Source: Leguminivora glycinivorella (Eukaryota > Arthropoda > Insecta > Lepidoptera > Tortricidae). From it: a stretch of DNA of 64,000 bases. The notes under the pieces are model-generated. The model was not told the DNA's origin and made no database searches. It was given only the letters and a program-made list of their open reading frames with translations. Of this stretch, positions 34,610 to 46,600 are shown piece by piece. Location: assembly GCF_023078275.1 (NCBI RefSeq), contig NC_062990.1:12415549-12479548 (forward strand), written 5' to 3'. A program made the position numbers and the translations under genes. Numbering within the stretch: the first letter of the stretch is position 1; each line of letters begins with the position of its first letter.

Positions 34610-37600
34610 GTAAGATTTGGAAGAGTTCACTTGCAGTTGTTTTCTTTACCTTTTTGTCCGACGTCAATGACCTGTCAAAGTATGATGGCGGGAAATGCGT
34701 CGGTCTTCTGCCCTTTCTTATTTTTACCTGTTTACTAAGCTTTACATACTCTTAATTAATAACTAAGTATGTCTAATTGAAACCCAAACGTATGTTACAC
34801 GTAACTGTATCAATTATACTTTGAGTATTGAACCCCAACTTATTAGATTTTGAGGTTATGCATTAAAATGTATGTTTCAATCGTAAACATTAACATAATT
34901 ATATTGAATAGGGTATTCTAAATAACTTAAATAGCTACTGTAATATTATTCATAAATGCTAAAAATTTATTAATCTCAAGCATGTAGCCACATTTATTAT
35001 TTTCTCTTTACTATAGAAAAAAAACATGATAAGCTAAACCATAGATAAAATCATGGAAAAGTTTACATGCAGTTGGTGTATTACTTAACACAATAATAAC
35101 ATGTTATAAATAAATTCAGGATTACGCAATGTTTACTCAGTGTTATCTATGACTCAGGCATATGAAAAACTGTAATAACTCTCAATACATCCTTAAATAC
35201 ATTTTTCAACCAACTTGTCATATTTTTATAGGGCCTCTAACATAAAAAAAAACTGATTTCTTAATCCCGTTTTATTATTAATATTTTCATATTTTAGTAC
35301 AGTACTGCTCTGTTTATTGACTATTAGTCTTGCCAAATAATAGAAGTTTATGGCCTTGACTGGAGAATATCTGTCTCATTTACACAAATGTAGCAGTTAA
35401 TGATGACAGTCATTTGTCTCATTTATATGGCTGTCATCTCCCTCACTTACTTACACATGTATTTGTATGGGTTCAACTGTGGAGAGTTTCAATCACTGCA
35501 CTTTTATGTAAACAGTTATAAAAAAATAATTGTGGCATTACATGACTAAAGGGTCCTGCTTCAAGTATACACTTGAAGCAGGACCGATAAATTCTTCTCT
35601 GTATGACATTCCAACAATAATACATTATTTATAAAAAAAAGTTAAATAAATCTGGAAACAAAATTTACAGTAATAAAAAACAGGTGGACAGATGGACACA
35701 GTTGCACCATAGGGTTTCCTTTTGTAAGGTTTTGGGCACAGAACCACAGTATAATAAAGAGTACTATCATACAGTGTGGCCACTCCCGCTCCCGTCTGAA
35801 AGTGCCGCCCACCCCCTCTCGGTTACCTCACAGTTACCGCCTGTCAAAAACGCGAACATCTGACCTGTCATATTTCATTCATACAAGCATAGTACGCGTT
35901 CACCTGCATGAGCTTAGCATGTGTGCTAGGAACGCGTCATATACATCTCTAAGGAATGAAAAGTAGTTTAAGTATATTTATTATCTTTAGTTGTGACATC
36001 AGTAGTTTTATAACTCTAAAGTTATTTTAGTTATTTTTTGTTTCAATCAGTTTGTATTTTTTTATATCTGTCTCTAATATAATAAGTATAAATTAATTAT
36101 ACTAAATCCAAATTAAATTATCTGACCACAATTATGCTAAATTTTGCTGGTAAAGAAAAGTTGGAACACCCACTCGGCATTTAGATACTCTATACATCTG
36201 TTATTAAGTACAGTAGCTTTGTACTGAATTATTAATATTATTACTTAAAAAAAAATTGTTACTTAGCATCACAACTATATTGACCAGTATTTTTTTCCTT
36301 TCAGCGTTCCAACTTGAAATACCTAGTGCACCCAAGAAGAGGGGTTCCGTGTTTACATGCGGCCAGGGAGATGTAGGGCAACTTGGGCTTGGGGAAGATG
36401 TTATTGAAACAACTAAGTAAGTATTTCTACCTTCATATATTCAAGACTCCCAACCTAACATATCAATTGTTACCCCTACATTTATAATTTTAGAAGGGAC
36501 TTAATCGCGTAAAAACTTACATTAAGATTTACGCCGTGGCTTGCGTGGGCGACGGTCGCGCGATGGTCGCGCGACGGCGATGCGACGCATACGAAATCAA
36601 ACCTTATCGATACGGAAGTATGAGACGCGACGGCGACGGTCGCGCGACCGTCGCCCACGCAAGACACGGCGTAAACGAGAGTGATCAAGTCCCGTCTAGT
36701 TTCTAAAATTATGAATGCAATTCGTATTAGTTTAAATCAATATACCCCTACATTGTTTTAATAATAAAATATTTTCATTTCCATTTTTTCAGTAGAATGT
36801 TGATTTGTACCTTGGTGAGACTTAACTTGCTACGTAAATCTCCGAAATTTCACGAGATATAACTGGAATTATCTAAAATTTTGTGTTAAATTAGTATATA
36901 TTTTTTTATGCCTGTGTGGTGACGGGTTAAGAATTTCACCACCCCCTTTCTTCCCGTGGGTGTCGTAGAAGGCGACTATGGGATATGGGTTAAATTGTGG
37001 TGTAGGCGAGAGTCTGGCAACCTGTCACTGCAATGCCACAGTTTCGTTTTCTTTTAACCCCTTATTTGCCAAGAGTGGTCCTGAAGCTTTAGTAGTTTCA
37101 TGTGCTCTGCCTACCCCTTTATGGGATACAGGAGTGATTGTATGTATATTTTATTTCAGATTCAAGTATGTGTCGGGTCTCGGAGACAAGATCGTGGACG
37201 TGTGTGCTGGTGGCATGCACACTATTGCTCTGGACTCCGATGGAAAGGTATTTTTTATCTATTAAAACTTTTACCATAATGCCTACTCAATAGCCGGGTC
37301 CACACTGATCGCACGCTTCGCGAGGCCCCGCAAAACGTCTGTGCTCATGTGCAACGTCAAAAGATGGCGGCACTCGGTCAGCTGTTCAAAATAGTTACTT
37401 TTCTTTTTAATCTTTATTTAAAAGAAAATGCGAAAACCACGAATTATGTGCCACGGAAATAAATATGTGCAGTTGTTGAGTGCTTATTCTTATCAATGCT
37501 AATTCGACTTTGAATTATTGTAGCACAATTGGACTTAGTAACAGGCACGTATTTTATAGATTTGAGAAGTCTCATGGAAGAAGATAGCAAGTACTTCTCG

Positions 37601-40600
37601 AATTTACTTTGTGACTTAGGTAAGTGTCACTATATAATATTTTTTTATTTGAAATTCTTCAGGTGTGGACCTTTGGCTGCAACGACGAAGGTGCGCTCGG
37701 GCGTCCTACGTCCGGCGAAACTGAAGAAGGCACCGCAGGCGCTGTGAAGCTGCCCGCTAAGGCTGTAGCCATCTCGGCCGGAGACTCCCATTCCGCAGCA
37801 TTGCTGGAGGATGGGCAAGTGTACGCCTGGGGAGCCTTCAGGGTGAGTCACTTAAGACATTATTATAGAACTACATTTATCATAAAGGTGTAAGTCCTAT
37901 GTCTGTAACTGAAGCTCACCGCTGGGCGAGTAGCTATAAATATCGCCGTGTCTCTTTTATTTACACAGGAGTGATTTTCTTTTGTTCGTTTTTATAGCCG
38001 ATAGCTCATAGTTTACTAGCTCGCGATATGGGACCAGTGCCTATGGAGGAATGACTAACATGGTCGCAGTTAAACAGATCATATGGACTTTCAACAAGGA
38101 CTGATTAATCATTATGTGTGTTTACTCTCAGGATTCCCACGGGAGCATGGGTCTTGTGATGCGCGGTCGCGAAGGCAAGGCGTGTCGGGAACCCATCCGG
38201 ATTGACATTGGTGAACCTGCTGCCGATGTGGCTTCCGGTGGCGACCATCTTGTTATACTGTCGGTGAGTACATTGTCATATATATACTTGTATTTCACGC
38301 CAGTTATACACGGTGATTTAAAAAGGAGTGACTTTTGAGGTCACAATTGACAACGTTTCAAAATTTTCAATGTCCCTAAATCGAAAACCATTTCGAGATA
38401 TACGCTTGTACATCACATAAATCATTTTTTTAATTTTTTTTTCTGCATTTTTAGTATAAAAAATCTTAAAAATAGTTTAAAGGGGAAGTGACGTCAAATA
38501 GCTGATTTAGAGCTGCCACTATAACAAAAAAATCTTCCAGTTGAGATGTAATTTGAGTTTGACAGTGACTTATCACAGTTCGTAGCAAAGATATTAAAAA
38601 CATGGCTTAGTCTATGATTCCATTCACTAGTGGTTGACAGTGACACTTGACAGTCAGACATGTGACTGTTTAAACTGTTAAAACTTTTTTTTTAGGAATG
38701 AGTTTGTCGTTTTCTTAGGTGTATGAAACAACACATTTCACGACTGTGTCTTGACGTTTGTAACTTTCTTTCTGCTCGAAGCATAATAAAAAGAATTTCT
38801 CATTAAAATAGCAGTTTTTGGAAAAAAGTTGTTTGAGTTCTTTCAAACCAAACAATAAAAAGAGTACTCAAAAATATGAAATGTTGTCAATTAACAACAT
38901 GGGACCAACGCTGCAATCGCAAAAAAACTTGTGTGTTTCATACATTTTGACTATCGATTTCAGCATTGATCCCATAATAAAAGTTGTTTAGAAGAGCCCG
39001 CTGCCGTTGTAACTTCCGGTGGAGAGATCATCTTATACTGTTGGCGAGGAACTACTATTGTATAGTAATTATCTTTTTAGCTTTTGTGATCATCAGACAT
39101 CTTAACTTTTCCAGCAATTTTGGTGCAGCATTGTCGCGTTAAAAGAATTTATATGTCTGTTTAATAACCAACCCTGGCTGTCAAACGATTGATTTTGCTA
39201 GTCCCTTTGAAATAATTATTTTTTAAGCATATTTTAAGTATTAATTAGTATTTAAAGTGTGAAATTAGTATATTTAACATTAAGTTTTGTATAAATATAA
39301 GTAGTGAAGTGCTTTAGTGACGTTTACAAGTGTCTTTGATGTCTCAGGTTTGTATTATAGGTTATAAATTTGAAATATCTGTTCGCCTTTGTACACTTTC
39401 TGAGTCTTATTATCACTAGTTAGTACCGATTGTGTTTCTTTTTCAGTGTTAATCATTGTAATAGACAAGTGTAGGCATAGTGAAACGTCACTATTTCATG
39501 TAAGTAACCGCTGAGCTTGAGTAGGCAATTCCTTGCTTTGTTTTGTGTTTAATTCTTTTAAAAACCCATTTACAATGCAAACACGCAGAGCAGCTGCCGC
39601 CGCTGCAGCAGCGGCTCTCCAGCAGGAGCCTGAGAAGTGTGATAAGCTCCAACTTACCTTGCTGGAATTAAAACAATCCAAGGAGTTTAGTGCTCAATTG
39701 CTCAGTGAAAGAGAAGACAGTGAGAAGGAGCTATTATCGGTAATTGATAGAAACGATAAGTTAAAAAAGGAACTGTGTACACTAGAGAGTGATTTTAATA
39801 ATGTAAACTCGGAGCGGGCCCGGCTTCAGGAGACGGTTGACAGGTTTATGGAGTGTAATGCTGCATATGAACAGGCCCTGAAAGACATCGACTCATTGGA
39901 GAGAGCACTGCACGATGCCCACGAACACATCTACGAGCTACGGGAGGCCCAAAACCAAGCAGCTGCGGCACACACTCAGACCTTGTTCGAGGAACTGGTC
40001 CGGCCTGCATCTCAGTTGGTTACCGCAGCAATTGAAAACCCTTCAGTAACTACAGACTTAACCAATGAGCCCACTACACCAAGGTTAGTAAATTGCAGCG
40101 GAAACAAACTAAAGAAGTATATAAAATTAAATAAACTGATCAAAAAAAATCAAAAGATGTCAAAAATTAATAAATTGTTTTTTAAAAAAATGAGATTTTG
40201 TAAAGTTAATATAAGTTTAGTAGATAAGTTAGATTTGTATACAGCTCAGTTAGAACACAGTAGATTACAGTATGAAACTGACACACAGGCATTAAAGTTA
40301 AAAATTCAAAGCCTAGAGGATTCAATAAAATCTTTAGATGTGATAAATGAGAGTTCAAAAAAGTTATTAGTGAATATTCTTTAGCCATGGATGATTTAAT
40401 ATCCCAGATTAAGCATAATTCAGAGCGGTTTGAGTCGTTGACAAATGCCCAGGCATGTGCATGTAAGCAAGTGACTGGAGATTTGTCGACCAGTGCGCTT
40501 GACCCAAGCCTGTGTGACAGTTTACCGCAGGGGCAAATGAATGATAATGGCCCCTTCCACACTTCACAACAAAGCACACCTAAACCTAATGTTATTATGT

Positions 40601-43600
40601 ATTGTGATGAGATTGGGAGCAATATGAGCTCATTTTTAAATTTTTACTTAAGGGGACTTAGTACAATCAATAACTGTCTGCCTCATAGCAGCTTTGAAAA
40701 TATCATTAAACAAATCTTAAATGACAGTAATATCAATTGTAAGACAACACTGCTTATCTTTATGGGGAATAGGGGTAATGTAAACAAAAATAATTTAGTA
40801 AAATATTATGAACAATTAAACTCATTGGCAGTGCATGAAATTATTTTCTTTACATTCCCCTATTGTAACCAGATGTCAGAGGCAGAAAAAAAAGAAAATA
40901 ACACTAGACATAAGTTGAATGTAGCTTTATATAATCTTTGTACATATAGTAGTAAGGTTAGCATAATTGACACTAACAAATTTGTTAGTAAATACCATAT
41001 GCCTATGGTGTTTTTGACTAAAGGTAAATGTTACCTTTCAAATTATTATAAAAGACAAATAGCTTTATCGCTATCCTATTTATTTGACATTTCTGCCAAG
41101 AATTGGGCAGACAACTCTGCTCCTATTGAGCAGCAAAGTATGAACTTGGAATTGGTTCCAGTCATAACCAATGATTTAAACTAGCTTCTTATAGGGTTTG
41201 CAATCCGGATATTCGAATATCCGAATTATTCGAATATCCGCCAATATTTTTATCCGAAAATATTCGAATAATCTAAGTGAAATTATCCGGATAAACGGAT
41301 AATTTCTATAAACATTATTTTTTATTTATAAGTGATATATTTAATAGGTAGACGTCACTTGAACCAATTTCGATCAATTCTTAATACGGATAATGTTATT
41401 GCTAACAAGTTAACACCTATTTATCTTCAAAATCAAACTAATATTTACAAAACAAAGAAAGCATTCGTGAACAAGAAGTAAGCAGAATGCCTCACCCCAC
41501 GCACTCAGTTCTTATCGAATATTCGATTAATTGGATGATTAAAAAAAAAACAGAAAAACGTTCAAGTATTATTTTTTAATATGAAAACGTTACCCCAACC
41601 TACTTTCATTACTGCTAATAGCTAACGTGAAGTTATCTGTAAAACCATACTTAATAAGGAGATTTATACCTAGATTTCCTGGTCCCTTGTTTTTTTGAAA
41701 TTGAAATTTAGCGCCTCACTCCGAATTTAGCTGTTATCAGTTCCATGGCAATTTAGTACTCCAGAATTCCCTCCACTTCACTAAGAAATATAAGGCATTT
41801 TCCTTTTAAGTCTTTAGTTACATGCATACACAAAAATCGGTCTAATTACTACTTATACTTTGAAATCTTAGCCGATCTACTGATCAGCTTGGAAACTAAA
41901 ACCCATCAAATCGCTGCCGAGCAATTTGAGGCGTTTTGGATTTGAATGTTTAAATAAGTTCGCCTTTGTACCTCCTCCTTCTTCATTCTTTTATATTTTA
42001 TGTCTGGTATATTTTATGTTGGTGGTACAGTAAAGAATTTACTTACTTATTTATCACCTCTTCCCTTCCAGTGGTACTTTGGTACCAGCCACTGTGCAAC
42101 TAAGGTTTAAAATGATCCACACCTGGATAGAAAGTGTCTTCGACTAATTGCTTCTCTTTTTTTGGTTATTCTGTTTTGAACAAGTACCCATATCTTTGCT
42201 CATTCCTGTTCTAAGACCCTAACCAGGACGCTTTTGTTTAGAGCCTACGAAAAGAGTTTTCAACTTTTTATATTAAGTATCCGATCCGGTCCAAGATGGC
42301 ATTTGGTACGGGCGTAGGCATTTATGCAAATGACTAGTGACTACAGTGGTAGTATCAGCATGGACAATTATGCCACTGTCTTCCAAGCCGAGACATACCC
42401 AATAATTACCTGTGTACATAAGAATATAGTTAGACAAACCCAAGGAAAGAATATCTATATACTCAGCGACAGTCAGGCGGCACTCAAAGCCTTCACATCG
42501 CCCAGAGTTGACTCTAGACTGGTATTAAACGGCATCCAAGCTCTTAACAAGCTTGGAAGGCAAAACAAGGTGCAACTGGTATGGATACCGGCGTACTAAG
42601 GCTTCATTGGCAATGAAAATGCTGATGAACTTGCCAAGGCCAGGCCAGATCTGTAGACAACTTCACAGATCTGAAGGAACCATTAAAACGGCTATGAAAG
42701 ACCAAGCAAAGGCTAATCACAAAAAAGAGTGGGATGCCTTGCTAGGTCTGAAGCATTCAAAGCTCTTTATGCGGAGGGTTGAATCTGGATGGAGCAAAAA
42801 GTTAGGAAAGCTAGGCAAAAGACAACTCCAAATTATAACGGGGGTGTTCACAGGCCATTACGGGCTCAAAGGAATTTTGGCCAAGAAGGGACACGCTGAC
42901 TGTGTAGTCAGCGTGTCCCATCTTGGCCAAAATTCCTTGTCGCATGTGCGGCGAAGAGGAAGAGACCATCAGACATCTAATGTGTGAATGTCATGCCCTC
43001 GCCAGACAAAGAATGAAGAACTTTGGAGCAGGCTACCTTGTACCAAAGGACATCAGAGAGCTACCCATGAGCCTCATCATCCGATACGTGGAGATGGTCG
43101 AGAAGCTCCTGAATAGCTGAAGGATCTTAAGATCGAAGGGGGTAATTTCACAAAAGATCCCGATGGGTCGAAGTGTATCCGGAAGGGCCCCCGCAGATTT
43201 AAGATGAGTATCCGATCCGATCGAGCGGAGGACCGACTCCTATACATTCTCGAAATCATTCAAGGCGCCATCTTTGATTTTTGCCTTTGAAATCCTTCCT
43301 ACATCCGATATCGGATCGGATAACATGACAACGCTGTATGGCCCTATAACCATCATTATATCCAATGATGTTGTCTCACGTTCCACTCTCAACAAGCCAT
43401 CCTCTCTACCATCCATTTCCAAGATAAAGGTGTTGTCAGAAAAACTTCTCCTTATACCTTACACCTAACTAATTACTACTACTGTCTTATATCAACAGCT
43501 CACTATCTGATTGCAAGATTCTAGTCATAGAACTAAAGATAGAGAGCTAGGTGTGTTTTAATTTCTACAGTTTGCTGATTTACGCAAAAAATAAATAAAA

Positions 43601-46600
43601 TATGTAGGTACATTTCGCATTATGGCGCTCATCTATCTCAGCCGTTATCAATTTCACGCTTATACGCACCTGGAACATTAATTTTGTTCCGTTTAATAAA
43701 TTATCCGAAATTATCCGAATTATTCGAATATTCGAATAATAAAAATGGTATTATCCGAATTATTCGAATATTAAAAACTCGTCGGATAATGCAAACTCTA
43801 CGAATGAAGCAAAGTTTGGTTCAGGCTCTACCCTCCCTGTCTTCCGATATGAGTCCTAATAGTATGTATAATTCATTCTTTCACACTTTTCTGCAACATT
43901 ATAATGCAATATTTACTTCAAAATCGGTCGTAGTTAGTGGTGCATCAGTTTTTAGTGAGTGGGCTACTGCAGAGTTACATCAACGAAGACGTGCATTGTA
44001 TGCCTTGTATGAAGAACGGCGGTTTAATACGAGTGATGAATTTAAAGAACATGTTAAGCAATATTCGAAGAAGTTCAAGATAGATTGTCATATCGCTAAG
44101 CGAAATTATCTTAGTAATAAAATAAAAAATAGCTCTGACATTATTAAAGCAACGTGGAAAGTAATTAATGTGGAAACTGGTCGCTCGAAACACGCAGTAA
44201 AAGATATTAAACTGAATATTGATAACAAAATTATAGATTCCAATTTCGAAGTAGCAACAGAGTTCGAAAAATTTTTCACCGAGATACCAGCATTCACAAC
44301 TAAGGATTTAAATTCATCACCCTTATCTGCCGTCACATTATTAGAGGAAAACGTTCCTGAGTGTTGTAGAGACCTTTATTTTGAACATGTTTGTACCTCA
44401 GATATAGTAAAGGCATTTAAATCAATTAATGTCAAAAAAACTAGTGACCTCTGGGGGTCTCCGTCCATGCCGTAAAATCCTTAGTTGAGATTGTAGCGCC
44501 TGACTTAGCAGTTATATTCAACAAAAGTGTTGACTGTGGCGAGTTTCCTGATCTAATGAAACATAGCAAAATAACTCCTTTATTTAAATCCGGCAGCCAC
44601 TCTGACCCCACTAACTTTAGACCAATATCTGTGCTGCCAACTTTCAGTAAAATATTTGAAAAATTAGTTCTTTCTCAATTAGTACGACATTTTAACGTTA
44701 ATAATTTAATCCATAATAAGCAATTTGGCTTCACACGGGGTCGCTCGACAACCGATGCTGGTGTTGAGCTAATTAAGCATATTTTCGATGCCTGGGAGGA
44801 GTCACAAGATGCTTTAGGTATCTTTTGTGATTTATCTAAGGCCTTCGACTGTGTTTGTCATGAAACATTGATCAGGAAACTACATTATTATGGAGTTAGA
44901 GGATCAGCACTAAATTTACTCAAGTCCTACTTAAATGGTAGAATACAAAGGGTAGATGTCAATGGACAGAGATCAACTGGGTCATTGGTCTCTATGGGTG
45001 TACCACAGGGATCAATATTGGGGCCTTTCCTGTTCATTATCTACATAAATGACTTGCCATTCCTTGTAAAGACCCACCATGATATAGTATTGTTTGCAGA
45101 CGACACCTCACTTATTTTCAAACTCAAACGACAGCTACAAGCTCACAGTGATGTAAACAATGCTATCTCTAAAGTATTGAACTGGTTCAATGCTAATAAT
45201 TTATTATTAAATGAAAAAAAGACTAAATGTATTAAATTTGTCACTAATAGTAACGTAAGGAATGAGCAAACAAGTGTCGTTGTGAAGGATGAGGAATTGG
45301 TGGGTAATATTATTATTCTCTTTATTCATTTTGATTCTTAGGCTAGGCTTTTTTTACGTTTTTTTATAATATGATTATAAAAGTAAAATACAAAACCACA
45401 TACAAAACAATACAAAATATATAAACACATTATAAAAAACCTAACCTAGGGTGCCGCCAGCAGCAGGGCAGGGCCCAAGCTGCCGGTGGTTAGGGCTGCA
45501 GAGAGAGGAACCGTCGAACTATCCGCGCTGTGTCCAAGATCACCGCCTTCTGCATCTGGCCCTTGATCCAGCCACCTAGCGAGAGTCTCTTAAGGTGTTG
45601 GTCGAGACTCTTCGCTATGAGACCGTTCGCTGAAACGACTATCGGAACAATGATCGTTGATTCAACATCCCACATGGCGGTTATCTCGTGAGCCAAGTCT
45701 AGGTACTTACTGGACTTGTCCTTCTCGGCTTTCACGAGATTCTCATCATGGGGGATGGTGATGTCAACGAGCACTGCCCGGCGTTGCAGTCGATCTATTA
45801 TCACAATGTCAGGCTTATTGGCTACAATAGTCCTGTCAGTGATAATAGATCGATCCCAATAGAGCGTGGCACGACCATTTTCGAGAACTGGCGCAGGTAA
45901 GTACTTGTAGTACGGTACTTCGCGGTCCACAAGGCCGTATTGAAGAGCAAGTTGCTGGTGAATGATCCTGGCTACGAGATTATGTCTGTGCAAGTACTCG
46001 CCGTTAGCTAGATGAGAACAACCGGAAATGATATGCCTGAGTGACTCTCCGGGACGGCGGCATGCCCGACAAATGTCGACCGTACCGTCCTTCAGGATAT
46101 ATTTCCGGTAGTTGTTCGTCATCATAACTTCGTCCGCAATTGCACAGGCAAAACCCTCGGTTTCTCCGAAGAGGTCCCCGAATCGTAACCAGTTCACCGA
46201 TGCGAGCAGATCTACATCGGGTCCCGTGAGGGCCTTGTAGAACCGCCCGTGTAGCTGCTTGCTCTCCCATACCGCCTTGCGGTCCGCAGTACTTAGTACC
46301 ACAGGTTTGCGCCAGTTCTGTTTCGCCAAGGAGAGCGGCGTGAGGTTTCCGTCCACTGCCACCACATCACGATGCATCCCACACTCGTTGTTAAGGAAGT
46401 AATTCCTGAGATTGTACACCTCACGGTTGTGAAGATCTTTGGCGTTTAGGAAGCCTCGACCTCCGCATTTCCGTGGGATGTACAATCTCATAACAGACGA
46501 GCGCGGGTGTAACATACGGTGTGTGGTAAGCAGTGAGCGGACCCTCCGATCCAGGGCGTCCAGCTCAGTCTGGGTCCACCGTAGTATGCCAAAGGAGTAT

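Larger units (their letters stand above)
41192..43801. mobile_element. hAT-like element inside the LINE, same family as 991-3074
   Basis: TAGGGTTTGCA and TGCAAACTCTA are the ends, with subterminal TCCGGATATTCGAATATCCG and ATTATCCGAATTATTCGAAT arrays on both sides. Unlike the two other hAT copies, the flanking 8-mers differ (GCTTCTTA and CGAATGAA), so there is no target duplication. It lies between the end of LINE ORF1 and the linker before the reverse transcriptase; the LINE endonuclease is absent. It carries foreign cargo (42277-43336). Confidence 0.75.

Noticed and set aside
35552..35585. Perfect 34-bp palindrome, considered as a microRNA hairpin
   Set aside because: Far too short for a microRNA precursor and without mismatches or flanking stem extension.
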